DNA of 64,000 nucleotides from an uncultured Roseibium sp. GTDB lineage: Bacteria; Pseudomonadota; Alphaproteobacteria; Rhizobiales; Stappiaceae. Under the pieces are notes generated by a model. That model ran no database searches and had not been told where the DNA came from. It worked only from the letters and a program-made list of their open reading frames with translations. Shown in pieces: positions 49,918-58,371 of this stretch; the stretch's first letter is position 1; every line of letters starts with the position of its first letter. The position numbers and the translations under genes are program-made. The DNA lies in NCBI RefSeq assembly GCF_963669205.1, contig NZ_OY769915.1, positions 5,722,501-5,786,500 on the forward strand, given 5' to 3'.

Positions 49918-50808
49918 TCAGGGCCGCGCCTGTTGAAATTCCGCGTTGATCCAGTCCAGGAAAGCCTCGGAGGCGGGTGTCACCGCATGAGACGCGGGCG
50001 GAAACAGGAAATAGGCTTCGGCCAGCGGCGCCGAATGGGCAAAGGGTCTGACCAGGACCCCGGCTTCCAGCAAATCGCCGGCAAGCGTGTTATGCGCCAT
50101 GGACAGCCCTGCCCCCCGCATCGCGGCGGTAATCGCGATCACGTAGGTCGACGACAGGTTGACGTCGCCGTCCCGGTCGAAGTCCTGTCCCTGCGATTTG
50201 AACCAGGTACTCCAGGTCGCCGTTGTGCCTGCACAATCGAAAAGGGTTGCCGAAGCAAGGTCTGGCCGGCCGTCCTGATAATCCGGCGAACAGACCGGAA
50301 AACACCGGTCGGTCGCAAGACACTCCGCCGCCGCCGACATGTCCTCGGGGCGGCCGAAACGGATTTCGACCGTCGCGGAAGCCGCGTGCCGTTCCGGATC
50401 CCAGATCGGTGTCACGATGTTCAGGACCAGCCAGGGGTGCTGCGCGTAGAGACGCTTCAGACGCGGTGCGAGCCAGAAAACCGAAAACGCCATGTTGCAT
50501 TGGAGGGTCAGGTTCGCGCCCCGGTCCGCACCGACAAACGCCTGTGTGCTCGTGGCAATCAGGTCAAAGGCCTCGCGAAGACTGGGAAGATAGTTCGCGC
50601 CGTCTTCCGTGAGTTCAAGCGCGCGCGTCTTGCGCACGAACAGGTCCCGCCCCAGAAAAGCCTCGAGGCTGCGCACATGCTGACTGACCGCAGACTGGGT
50701 CAGGTTGAGTTCCGAGCCGGCCCGCGTGAAACTGAGATGCCGCGCGGACGCTTCGAATGCGCGCAGCCAGGTCAGGGGAGGCAGATTCGACTGAGACATC
50801 TGATGCAT
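49918..50808 (-). CDS. LysR family regulator (GcvA-like)
   Basis: 296-residue LysR regulator. N-terminal winged helix-turn-helix: LTWLRAFEASARHLSFTRAGSELNLTQSAVSQHVRSLEAFLGR is typical of the GcvA subgroup. The C-terminal half is the periplasmic-binding-like effector domain. It is divergent from the aldolase-desaturase-ferredoxin set, with a palindromic box in between, so it is probably their activator. Effector unknown. An ATG three codons later is an alternative start. Confidence 0.92.
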   Translation of the reverse strand: MHQMSQSNLPPLTWLRAFEASARHLSFTRAGSELNLTQSAVSQHVRSLEAFLGRDLFVRKTRALELTEDGANYLPSLREAFDLIATSTQAFVGADRGANLTLQCNMAFSVFWLAPRLKRLYAQHPWLVLNIVTPIWDPERHAASATVEIRFGRPEDMSAAAECLATDRCFPVCSPDYQDGRPDLASATLFDCAGTTATWSTWFKSQGQDFDRDGDVNLSSTYVIAITAAMRGAGLSMAHNTLAGDLLEAGVLVRPFAHSAPLAEAYFLFPPASHAVTPASEAFLDWINAEFQQARP

Positions 50809-50816
50809 AACCCATG

Positions 50817-50833
50817 CATTAATTTTGTTAATG
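50817..50833. promoter_or_regulatory. LysR-type operator candidate in the divergent region
   Basis: CATTAA-TTTTG-TTAATG is a perfect 6-bp inverted repeat with 5-nt spacer, fitting the T-N11-A box of LysR regulators. It is 9 bp before the LysR gene and 77 bp before the aldolase gene. Confidence 0.45.
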
Positions 50834-50909
50834 TCATAGCCTCGAAATGTTTGTTTGTCAGCAACTGCCTGCCCTGCGAGGATCAGAACACTTATGAAGG
50901 AGAGGTTGA

Positions 50910-51665
50910 ATGTTGAAGCTCGCAGAAAACGCGAACATGAGCCACTGGCAGGAACGGGTGGACATGGCAGCCGCGTTTCGCTGGACGGTCCGGCTGAACA
51001 TGCATGAAGCGGTCGCGAACCACTTCAGCCTGGCCGTCAACGACGACGGCACGCAGTTCCTGATGAACGCCAACCAGCAGCATTTCAGCCGCATCAAGGC
51101 GTCCGACCTCCTGCTCCTGGACGCGAACGACCCGGAGACGATGGAAGCGCCCAACGCGCCCGACCCGACGGCCTGGGGCCTGCACGGTTCCATTCACAGG
51201 CTTTGTCCGCATGCCCGTTGCGTCATGCATGTTCATTCCATCCATGCAACGGTGCTCGCCTGTCTGAAAGACAGCACCCTGCCCCCGCTCGACCAGAATG
51301 CGGCGACGTTTTACGGCCGCCAGGTTGTCGACGAAGGTTATGGCGGTCTCGCCTTTGAAGATGAAGGCGCGCGCTGTGCCTCCCTGCTGACCGACCCCAA
51401 GGTGAAGACCATGATCATGGGCAATCACGGCGTCCTGGTCATCGGCGACACTGTCGCCGATACGTTCAACCGCCTCTACTATTTCGAACGCGCCGCGGAA
51501 ACCTATATCCGCGCTCTGCAGACCGGCCAGCCGCTGCGGATCATGCCGCACGACGTCGCCGAAAAGACGGCCCGGGAGCTGGAAGACTATCCGGGACAGG
51601 CCGATCAGCATCTCAATGAACTGAAGGCCATCCTCGACGGCGAGAAATCCGACTACGCGAGTTGA
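50910..51665 (+). CDS. Class II aldolase/adducin family protein
   Basis: 251-residue aldolase-fold protein. Zinc ligands H-x-H in MHVHSIHAT and a later His in MGNHGVLVIG are visible, plus the Asn/Ser-rich phosphate-type region ANHFSLAV. Characterised relatives are fuculose-phosphate or ribulose-phosphate aldolases/epimerases, but this long adducin-like subgroup is mostly of unknown substrate. GAAGGAG is 6-7 nt before ATG. The next gene begins 3 nt after its stop, so they form an operon under the divergent LysR. Confidence 0.9.
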   Translation: MLKLAENANMSHWQERVDMAAAFRWTVRLNMHEAVANHFSLAVNDDGTQFLMNANQQHFSRIKASDLLLLDANDPETMEAPNAPDPTAWGLHGSIHRLCPHARCVMHVHSIHATVLACLKDSTLPPLDQNAATFYGRQVVDEGYGGLAFEDEGARCASLLTDPKVKTMIMGNHGVLVIGDTVADTFNRLYYFERAAETYIRALQTGQPLRIMPHDVAEKTARELEDYPGQADQHLNELKAILDGEKSDYAS

Positions 51666-51668
51666 AGA

Positions 51669-52697
51669 ATGCCCGACTACGTTCCGACAAACGCCGCCTC
51701 TTCGGGTGTGAAACTCGACAAGAAAACGCTGAAGGCCATCGCGGCCCGGTCCGACCGGCCCGGTCTCGCTTATCTGGCCCAGTGGAGCGTCGGCCTGCTG
51801 ATCACCGGCTCGATAGTTTGGTGGTCTGCCGGTACGGTCTGGATGTGGCCCGCCATGCTCGTGCACGGCATCCTGCTGAGCGTTCCAAGCTACGCGATGA
51901 GCCACGAAACAGCCCATGGGACCGCGTTCCGCACAAGGTGGCTGAACGAAGCGGTGCTGTGGGTCACGTCGCTGATCTACATGGAAGAGCCGCTGCACCG
52001 GCGCTACGCGCACACCAATCACCATACCCATACCTGGCATGTCGGCAAGGACAGCCAGATGCCCTTCGACACGCCGATGGGCTTCGGTGGCTGGATGGCG
52101 GAGATTACCGGTTTTGCGCTGTTGCGCTTCCACCTGTCGGTGTTTCTCGGTCTCGCGCTCAGGCGCTACACGCCGGTGATGGTCTCCGTGGCACCGGAAA
52201 GCGAATTTCCCAAAATGACCCGCAACGCCCGGATCATGCTGGCGATCTATGCGGCGATCCTGGCGGCTCCCTTTTTCGGGATCTGGTGGCCCGTCTGGCT
52301 GCTGGTTGTTCCGCGCATTCTCGGCGCGCCGGTCATGTTGCTGTTCACGCTCATCCAGCACGTCGAACTTCAGGAAAACGCGCCGTCGATCCTGGAAAGC
52401 ACACGCTCGTTCCGCGGCAGCCCGGTCGCAAATTTCCTCTACATGAACATGAACAATCACGTTGAGCATCATCTCTACCCGCAGGTCCCCTTTCACGGCC
52501 TGCCGGCTCTGTCCGAAGCGGTCAGGGATCAGGTGCCGGAACCGGATCCGGGCTTTTTCCGCACCAACTGGGAAGTCCTCCTGGTGACGCTGCGCCGCTC
52601 CATGGGCCTGTCGACCAGGGCCATCAGCATTCGCCAGGCGCCGCACATGATCACCGACGGCGGACCGGTGCGCCGCTTCGCCGGGCGCACGATGTGA
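51669..52697 (+). CDS. Membrane fatty acid desaturase/hydrocarbon oxygenase (MocD-like)
   Basis: 342-residue integral-membrane di-iron enzyme. All three His clusters are visible: HETAHG, HRRYAHTNHHTHTWH and NNHVEHHLYP, among four to six hydrophobic helices. It needs electrons from a ferredoxin, which is encoded next. Gene order, desaturase then Rieske ferredoxin, matches mocD-mocE of rhizopine use in rhizobia, where the pair demethylates an O-methyl inosamine. The substrate here cannot be read from sequence; fatty acid desaturation is the alternative. Confidence 0.9.
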   Translation: MPDYVPTNAASSGVKLDKKTLKAIAARSDRPGLAYLAQWSVGLLITGSIVWWSAGTVWMWPAMLVHGILLSVPSYAMSHETAHGTAFRTRWLNEAVLWVTSLIYMEEPLHRRYAHTNHHTHTWHVGKDSQMPFDTPMGFGGWMAEITGFALLRFHLSVFLGLALRRYTPVMVSVAPESEFPKMTRNARIMLAIYAAILAAPFFGIWWPVWLLVVPRILGAPVMLLFTLIQHVELQENAPSILESTRSFRGSPVANFLYMNMNNHVEHHLYPQVPFHGLPALSEAVRDQVPEPDPGFFRTNWEVLLVTLRRSMGLSTRAISIRQAPHMITDGGPVRRFAGRTM

Positions 52698-52786
52698 GAA
52701 CGTTCGTTCCTCGCAACCGGCTTGCACCGCCTGAATTGCGACCACCAGTCAGTTGCCCCCCGAGACACATTCGACAAGGAGACCCA

Positions 52787-53098
52787 ATGACGACCTGGGT
52801 TGACGCCTGCTCCACCGGCGATATCGACGAAAACGACCTCGTCGCCTGGCACCACGACGGCCACCGCTACGCGATCTACAACACCGACAAGGGCTTCTTC
52901 GCGACAGATCTGATGTGCACGCACGAGGAAGAAAGCCTCGAAGAAGGTCTCGTGATGGACTGTATCATCGAGTGCCCCCTCCATGGCGGCCGCTTCGACA
53001 TCCGCACCGGAGAAGCGCTGTCTGCCCCGGTCAGCATCGACCTGAAAACCTATCCGGTGAAAGTGGAAGGCGGGCGGGTATTCGTGGCCCTGGGTTGA
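52787..53098 (+). CDS. Rieske 2Fe-2S ferredoxin (MocE-like)
   Basis: 103-residue soluble Rieske protein. Cluster ligands C-x-H (MCTHEEES) and C-x-x-H (CPLHGGRFD) are separated by 18 residues. It would deliver electrons to the desaturase-like oxygenase upstream. An AAGGAG site precedes the ATG; earlier start codons are not conserved. No ferredoxin reductase is adjacent; the flavoprotein reductase at 30.4-31.6 kb is a possible donor. Confidence 0.93.
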   Translation: MTTWVDACSTGDIDENDLVAWHHDGHRYAIYNTDKGFFATDLMCTHEEESLEEGLVMDCIIECPLHGGRFDIRTGEALSAPVSIDLKTYPVKVEGGRVFVALG

Positions 53099-53248
53099 CA
53101 GTCCGTACCCTTGCCCACCCTCGCACGGCGCAGCACGATCACAGAGCGTACGTAACGTAATCTGGATCACAGCCCCGCGCCGCTCACGCTTCTATCGTCC
53201 TTGCAGATCGCAACGGCACAAGGTGCCCGGATACGAGGAACCAAGGAC

Positions 53249-53593
53249 ATGGAAGTACTGAAAAACCCGCCCTTCATAACGTCTCATCAGGCGAGCGGTT
53301 CCAGCGCGGACGCGCCGTCGGATCAGGACACGTTCCAATTCCGCGAGCAGCCGCCCGGCAGCGCAGGCGACCACGACGACTGGATCCCGATCGAAACCAT
53401 GAGCCCGCCGGTTCATGGTCCCGGACAGTCCGCTGCAGAAGGGGGGCACACCACCTGGATCCCGATCGAGACCATCAACCAGTCGCCCCACAAGCCCGGG
53501 CAATCCGGAGGCCAGGAGGACCAGCCCGGCACGCCGATTTTCGAGCTCGGTCAGGACGGACCGATCATATTCGACGATTATTCCTTCTTTTGA
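53249..53593 (+). CDS. Small hypothetical protein with WIPIET tandem repeat
   Basis: 114 residues, no recognised family and no signal peptide. The middle consists of two units of 24 residues, W-I-P-I-E-T-M/I-x-x-x-P/H-x-x-P-G-Q-S, at about 45-68 and 69-92, the DNA also repeating nearly exactly. The remainder is rich in Gln, Gly, Asp, Ser and Pro and is likely disordered; the C-terminus ends acidic-aromatic DGPIIFDDYSFF. AAGGA is 4 nt before the ATG. It lies alone between the ferredoxin and tautomerase genes. Confidence 0.6.
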   Translation: MEVLKNPPFITSHQASGSSADAPSDQDTFQFREQPPGSAGDHDDWIPIETMSPPVHGPGQSAAEGGHTTWIPIETINQSPHKPGQSGGQEDQPGTPIFELGQDGPIIFDDYSFF

Positions 53594-53654
53594 TTGCCGA
53601 ACAGGACGGCAGGTCATCGTACTGTCCGCCTCCGACCAAGACCGGGAGGCTTGC

Positions 53655-53873
53655 ATGCCGTCAATCGAAATTCAGGTAGTGGAGGGCGTCTTTTCCGACG
53701 AAGAGAAAAGACGGATCATCGAGGATGTAACAGACGCCTTTGCTGGTGTTGCCGGCCAGACGATCAAGGCCGGTACCTCCGTGCGGATACAGGAGATCCG
53801 CAGCGGCTCGTGGGGCTACGCCGGCAGGCAGATCACGACCGAGGACGCCCTGGAAATGAAGAGCCGGGGCTGA
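53655..53873 (+). CDS. 4-oxalocrotonate tautomerase family protein
   Basis: 72-residue tautomerase. The second residue is Pro (MPSIEIQVVEG), which becomes the catalytic N-terminal proline, with a typical beta-alpha-beta pattern and later IRSGSWGYAG. It would catalyse keto-enol changes on small acids in a hexamer. GGGAGG precedes the ATG. Substrate unknown. Confidence 0.88.
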   Translation: MPSIEIQVVEGVFSDEEKRRIIEDVTDAFAGVAGQTIKAGTSVRIQEIRSGSWGYAGRQITTEDALEMKSRG

Positions 53874-54016
53874 AGCCTTCTCTGCGGGAAACGGGCAAGT
53901 CACGTCCTGCACCCGAATGCCGGCCCTTCGCGACGGCTCCGCGCAATTGCGAAGCTGCCTTTGCACTCGGAGGAGTCAGTCAGACCAGCGACGGCCGGCC
54001 AGTTCAAGGCAAAACA

Positions 54017-55417
54017 CTACTTCTTGAAGGCCGATTTCAGTTTTTCCTTCAGGGCATGCGCGCGTCCTGACGCTGACTTCAGCGCGGACGGGTCGCGGCG
54101 AAGCATCAGATCGATTTCCCACATGACCCGCTGCGGAGCCTTGTGAATGCGCTGATCCAGAAAGTGCTCGCCCTTGAAGCGCGAACCGGTTCTCGTGTAC
54201 CCGATCAGCACGAACGGCGCCTCGCGCTGACAGCGATTGGCCTGTTCATAGAGAAATTCCAGGCGCTGCCGGTCCTTTTCCACGCGATCCATCCACTGCC
54301 CTTCAAGCTGGCCATTGGCCATCATGGCCAGAAGCGTGCTGGTCTCGGCCTCCGTGATCAGATAGGTACCGAGGATAGGCGCGGCCTCCAGGATCTTTTC
54401 GTTGTCGAACACCCTCTGGCGCAGCAGTTTGTTGGCCTTGGTGTATTCCCGGAAATCGCGGATCACCAGGAACAACACCTGGATCAACGTGACTGCCGCC
54501 TTGCTGATGCCGATCGCGGGCCCGGTGGCCGCGCCGAGATCGACGAAAAGCCCCGCCGTCTGGGCACCGCCGGCCGTCAGATTGGTGCCCGACATGATCA
54601 TGTACTGTGTGCGCTTGCGCTCCATGAGCCGCCGGACGGCATCGACCGACTGCATCGGCTGACCCGGTGCAATCAGTTTTGTGCTCACCTTTCCGACCTT
54701 GTTGGCATCATACCAGCGCATCGCGCCCTTAATGCCGTTGGTGGCCCCCTTGCCGAGGTTGGTAATCGCGCCCAGGAGCGGCATGCATCCGAGTATTTCG
54801 GTGGCAATCTCCGCACCCCCCTCCACAGCCACGGCATCCAGTATGCCGCCTGATTTGAGGATCTGCGTTATTTCGGCGATGATTTCCTGCTGGACGGGCG
54901 ACGGTTCGCCGTTGTAGCCGGTCTCATAGGTCGGATCGAACTTGCTGCTGTCCGTCATGGCAAGCGTGATGCTTTCCTCGATCCCGGTCATAATCAGCTC
55001 ACGGACCGAAGTCCTGGCCATTCCGTCGCCGCCTTTCTTGAAGGCCTTCCAGAAACCGCCCTGTTTCGCGCGATGGGTTCCCATCTGTATGCCGGAAGCC
55101 GGTCCGCGCCGCGGCTCCGCCTTGACGAAACTCGCCCCCCTGTGCCCACCGGCAATCACGGGTCCGCGTGCGGCGGTTGGACGGGCACCACTCCACGTCG
55201 ATTTGGGCGGCTCTGTGCGGCCGTGTTCTTCCTCGAACGCATCCAGTTCGCCGGCAAGCGACTTTTTTGCCGCCTTGAGCATCTCCTTGTATTTCGCCTT
55301 TGACCCGGGACGCCACTGAAGGTGCGTGTTGTTGAGTACCCGGGCGCTCAGCCCGTTTGCCGCCTCAACGACGACCTCGCGCATCGCTTCCATATCGGCG
55401 TGAGACAGTTCATTCAT
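54017..55417 (-). CDS. Hypothetical protein, 466 residues
   Basis: I recognise no family. Layout: a helical charged N-terminus, a basic Pro/Arg/Gly-rich linker (about 75-125), a helical part, then two Gly/Ala-rich hydrophobic stretches (AVAVEGGAEIATEILGCMPLLGAITNLGKG and GTNLTAGGAQTAGLFVDLGAATGPAIGISKAAV, each quoted only by its key pattern), and a helical basic C-terminus ending KLKSAFKK. Paired hydrophobic hairpins flanked by charged helices recall membrane-inserting effector or toxin proteins, but no secretion genes are near. It diverges from the sterol desaturase-type gene. ATG is chosen 34 codons into the open frame; the earlier start cannot be excluded. Confidence 0.6.
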   Translation of the reverse strand: MNELSHADMEAMREVVVEAANGLSARVLNNTHLQWRPGSKAKYKEMLKAAKKSLAGELDAFEEEHGRTEPPKSTWSGARPTAARGPVIAGGHRGASFVKAEPRRGPASGIQMGTHRAKQGGFWKAFKKGGDGMARTSVRELIMTGIEESITLAMTDSSKFDPTYETGYNGEPSPVQQEIIAEITQILKSGGILDAVAVEGGAEIATEILGCMPLLGAITNLGKGATNGIKGAMRWYDANKVGKVSTKLIAPGQPMQSVDAVRRLMERKRTQYMIMSGTNLTAGGAQTAGLFVDLGAATGPAIGISKAAVTLIQVLFLVIRDFREYTKANKLLRQRVFDNEKILEAAPILGTYLITEAETSTLLAMMANGQLEGQWMDRVEKDRQRLEFLYEQANRCQREAPFVLIGYTRTGSRFKGEHFLDQRIHKAPQRVMWEIDLMLRRDPSALKSASGRAHALKEKLKSAFKK

Positions 55418-55672
55418 GGGCAACCGGTCCTGACCTTGGGGAATTGTCCCGAGCAGACTAATGGGTCGTGCCGGACCGTCAAGCGGAATGGAAACAGGCG
55501 CGGTCTGCGCACGGCCCACCGGCTGACGGCATCACATCGTTGAAATGCCGTGGGAATTCAGAACAAGACCTGCAGACGGATCCGGCTGGCCGGTCAAAGC
55601 TGTCCTGTCAATCCGTTTGGCACCGAGCGTGCTGTGTGCCACTCTCTCTTCAGCCGAACGGAGCGGGACGTC

Positions 55673-56650
55673 ATGCCGGATGACAAGTTGAAGGGATGGA
55701 ATTATCTGCCTGACGTGCCGCTGAAAACCTCACCTTTTTTCACGTGGCCCCTGAACCCGGTCGAGATGGTGAAATGGGTCTGGAATTCGTGGTTCCTGAT
55801 CACCGAGAAGCTGATCATCGTCGGCATCGCCTTTGCGTGTTATGTCTGGTTTCAGCCGCCGCTTGAAGACATGAAGACGCTTGAACCCGGCTGGATCGCG
55901 CAGATCTACATGCGCAACATCCTGCTGACCCTGATCGTCGCCGGGTCGCTGCATCTCTGGTTCTATACATTTTCAGCACAGGGCCGGAAGCTGAAATTCG
56001 ACCCGCGCCCGCTGATGATCAACGGCAGGCAGTTCACCCTCGGCGGGCAGGTGCGCGACAACATGGTCTGGACGCTCGGGACCGGCGTGCTGATCTGGAC
56101 CGCCTTTGAAGCGATCTGCTTCTGGGCGCTGGCCAACGGTTACATGAGACTGATCGCCTTCGAGGCCGATCCGGTCTGGTTCGTCGCGATCTTCTTTCTG
56201 ATCCCGGTCTGGGAGAGCTTCTATTTCTACCTCATCCACCGGCTGCTCCACGTGCCGTTTCTCTACCGGCACATCCATTCCCTGCACCACCGCAACATCA
56301 ATGTCGGCCCCTGGTCCGGCATGTCGATGCACCCTGTGGAGCAGGCCATCTTTCTCGGATCTGTGTTCATTCACTTCCTGATCGGTGCCCATCCGGTGCA
56401 TATCCTGTTCCACCTCCAGTATTATTTCCTGACCGCGATCACGACCCATACCGGCTTCCAGGGGCTCCTGATCAACGACAGCAACCGCCTCTCGCTCGGC
56501 ACCTTCCATCACCAGATGCATCACCGCTATTTCGAGTGCAATTACGGCAGCCTGGAGATCCCCTGGGACAAGTGGTTCGGCTCCTTCCACGACGGCACCG
56601 CGGAAGCCAACGAGCGCATGCAGGCCCGCCGCCGGAAGATGATGGAGTAG
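55673..56650 (+). CDS. Sterol desaturase/fatty acid hydroxylase family protein
   Basis: 325-residue membrane di-iron hydroxylase. His clusters H-x3-H (HRLLH), H-x2-H-H (HIHSLHH) and H-x2-H-H near the C-terminus (HHQMHHRYFECNYG) are intact; four to five hydrophobic helices precede. Members hydroxylate or desaturate sterols, carotenoids or fatty acids. GGAGCGGGA precedes the ATG. It stands alone; substrate unknown. Confidence 0.9.
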   Translation: MPDDKLKGWNYLPDVPLKTSPFFTWPLNPVEMVKWVWNSWFLITEKLIIVGIAFACYVWFQPPLEDMKTLEPGWIAQIYMRNILLTLIVAGSLHLWFYTFSAQGRKLKFDPRPLMINGRQFTLGGQVRDNMVWTLGTGVLIWTAFEAICFWALANGYMRLIAFEADPVWFVAIFFLIPVWESFYFYLIHRLLHVPFLYRHIHSLHHRNINVGPWSGMSMHPVEQAIFLGSVFIHFLIGAHPVHILFHLQYYFLTAITTHTGFQGLLINDSNRLSLGTFHHQMHHRYFECNYGSLEIPWDKWFGSFHDGTAEANERMQARRRKMME

Positions 56651-57003
56651 TCGGACGTCTGCATCCCGGTCCGCATCAAGCTGCGGACCGCATTGCGACA
56701 AAGTGCTCTGCCGGCCAAAAAAGCCCATCGACCAACAGATAAAACAGCCCTCAAGGCGAGGCGATTCAAAGCTTTTCAAAATGCAGTCCGGTTCGCATTC
56801 TGAAACATGAACTTTGCATAACCAGACCAATTCCGCCGCTTTCGCTCCACCAGACCACCCTTTCGAGATGGCACCAATGTTGCCACTGATCGAGGTCAGC
56901 CACTTGTTTCGGCAGGTGCGTCAGCGCTTCAGGGTCTTTGCACACACTCTCTCTGAACGCGCATGCAACAGCGTTTTCATCGTGTGCGAGAGGGATACTT
57001 TAG
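56651..57003. other. Intergenic region, no gene seen
   Basis: About 350 bp between two plus-strand genes. No frame with family resemblance, no strong hairpin. It presumably has the promoter of the CTERM protein gene at 57004. Confidence 0.4.
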
Positions 57004-57636
57004 ATGTTCAAGAAATTCATCGGAACCACGCTTGTGGCGATGGTCCTGGCCGGACCGGCGCACGCCCTGACCATGGGCTACACCGAAGGCTCGCGGGATC
57101 TTGTCGACGGCACGCAAAAACTGGGCGACGCGTCTTCCAGCCCCCTGGGATCAAATCTTGGCGTATTGGGTTTCGGCGAGTCGGAATACCGTCAGATCGA
57201 TCTCCATGGCCGGATTGTCGGTGCCACCGACGTTTTTTCCTTCACCGCCACATCGAACTTCATCGTCGAGTTCATATTCGGTCCGATTTCCGTCAAGAAC
57301 GGCACGAAGACGGTCGATGGCGGTTTCGTCCAGGAGGGCAACACCGGGAACAGGTCCGAATTCGTGCTGGATTTGTCGGACACCTCCGACAGCAGGATGT
57401 TTCAGACCAACATCCTGTCCGACGCGGACAACAGGGGCACATCGCTCATCTTCAAGGCGATGGCAGGCACGCCTTACACATTCTCGGTTCAAAACGGACC
57501 GGACAACAACCCGAGCGGCGCCGCCACCTATGACATCCGGTTGACGGCTGTCCCCATACCGGCAGCCCTCCCCCTCCTGGCAGGTGGCCTCGGCATTCTC
57601 GGCGTCATGGGATGGCGCAGGAAGAAAGCTGCCTGA
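57004..57636 (+). CDS. VPxPA-type CTERM sorting domain protein
   Basis: 210-residue exported protein. Signal peptide MFKKFIGTTLVAMVLAG with cleavage after AHA; then a beta-rich body containing FSFTATSNFIVEF, like the pre-peptidase or jelly-roll type domains of CTERM proteins. The C-terminus has VPIPAALPLLAGGLGILGV and basic WRRKKAA. This is an exosortase/CTERM signal variant. The second such protein in this window with no exosortase nearby. A strong terminator follows. Confidence 0.88.
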   Translation: MFKKFIGTTLVAMVLAGPAHALTMGYTEGSRDLVDGTQKLGDASSSPLGSNLGVLGFGESEYRQIDLHGRIVGATDVFSFTATSNFIVEFIFGPISVKNGTKTVDGGFVQEGNTGNRSEFVLDLSDTSDSRMFQTNILSDADNRGTSLIFKAMAGTPYTFSVQNGPDNNPSGAATYDIRLTAVPIPAALPLLAGGLGILGVMGWRRKKAA

Positions 57637-57662
57637 GTCCGATCAGGAACGAACGATACAAG

Positions 57663-57690
57663 AGGCGGCCCTTCGCGGCCGCCTTTTTTC
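57663..57690 (+). terminator. Rho-independent terminator after the CTERM gene
   Basis: AGGCGGCC (57663-57670) pairs with 57677-57684 around CTTCGC, followed by TTTTTT. It is 27 bp after the stop. Confidence 0.85.
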
Positions 57691-57932
57691 ATTCAGCTAC
57701 ACGGTCTCCGGGCGCGGTCGCAGATGCTTGTTGCTCACACGCAAGCCTGCATGACACGATGGATGCTGCAGACACATCCGTGTCGCTTGCGCTGAGTCGA
57801 GCGAATTTGTGAAACCGGAACGTGAGTGTTCCGGACCAAAAAACCCGGCAATCACATCAAATATTGAGATCGGCAAAGGCTAGAGGCCCACCCGCGCTCA
57901 AGAAGCGCGAAGCGCGGTAGCGCAAGAAAACA

Positions 57933-57997
57933 TGGTGCCGCTGATAGGACTCGAACCTACGACCCCATCATTACGAATGACGTGCTCTACCAACTGA
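57933..57997 (-). tRNA. tRNA-Thr(CGT) 3' remnant (att-like site)
   Basis: Read on the minus strand, the part from the D loop (CAGTTGGTAGAGCA) through an anticodon arm CGTCA-TTCGTAA-TGATG (anticodon CGT, Thr), a T arm GTAGG-TTCGAGT-CCTAT, acceptor strand CAGCGGC, A and encoded CCA is intact. The 5' acceptor strand that should read GCCGCTG is absent: the bases there are CTCCAGG, and the D stem has an A-G mismatch. So this is 65 nt of a tRNA gene's 3' end, not a whole gene. It is typical of the chromosome-element junction made by a tRNA-targeting integrase. Confidence 0.75.
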
Positions 57998-58371
57998 TCG
58001 GCCTGGAGGCCTGCATAGAAGACTGAAGGAATTCAGCTGCTTAGAACAGTCTACGATCTTCTATGCGCTACAGCAAGACCTGAACACAGTGTGCCGACTG
58101 TGCCTGCATTGTGCCAAGAGTGTGCCAAGAGTGTGCCAAGAGTGTGCCAAGTGCTCTGGAAAATACAGGTTCGAGCGAAACCCGCGACAATCAGGTTCTT
58201 GTACTTTACAGAAAGAGGGGGGGATGCTGCCACCCCGGGGGGCACAGCTAGTGAATACAGCCCATACATTTTTTCCGCCGATGAAATTTGTCAAATCCAG
58301 AGAGAACGGTCAGGAAGATCTTCGCGTTGAAAACGTCTTATTTGAGTTGGCAGGGCTTCTAGTAAACGGGT
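57998..58371. other. Non-coding island end with repeats and a hairpin
   Basis: About 370 bp between the tRNA remnant and the first gene. It includes the 11-bp direct repeats and a near-perfect inverted repeat (58367-58375 with 58385-58394) that overlaps the stop of the 725-residue gene and may act as its terminator. No coding frame is convincing. Confidence 0.5.
58110..58153. repeat. Four tandem 11-bp repeats TGTGCCAAGAG
   Basis: Units at 58110-58120, 58121-58131, 58132-58142 and 58143-58153; the first three are identical and the last differs in one base. Degenerate copies (TGTGCCGACTG at 58090-58100) precede them. With one unit per turn of the helix, they look like binding sites for a protein such as an integrase arm domain or excisionase. 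Confidence 0.75.

Noticed and set aside
50892..52745. 617-codon minus-strand open frame
   Set aside because: Antisense to the aldolase and desaturase genes with their metal-binding motifs.
57933..58010. Complete, working tRNA-Thr gene
   Set aside because: The 5' acceptor strand does not pair with the 3' strand and the D stem has a mismatch, so only the 3' part is kept.
58090..58153. CRISPR array
   Set aside because: Repeats are only 11 bp and contiguous with no spacers, and no cas gene is near.
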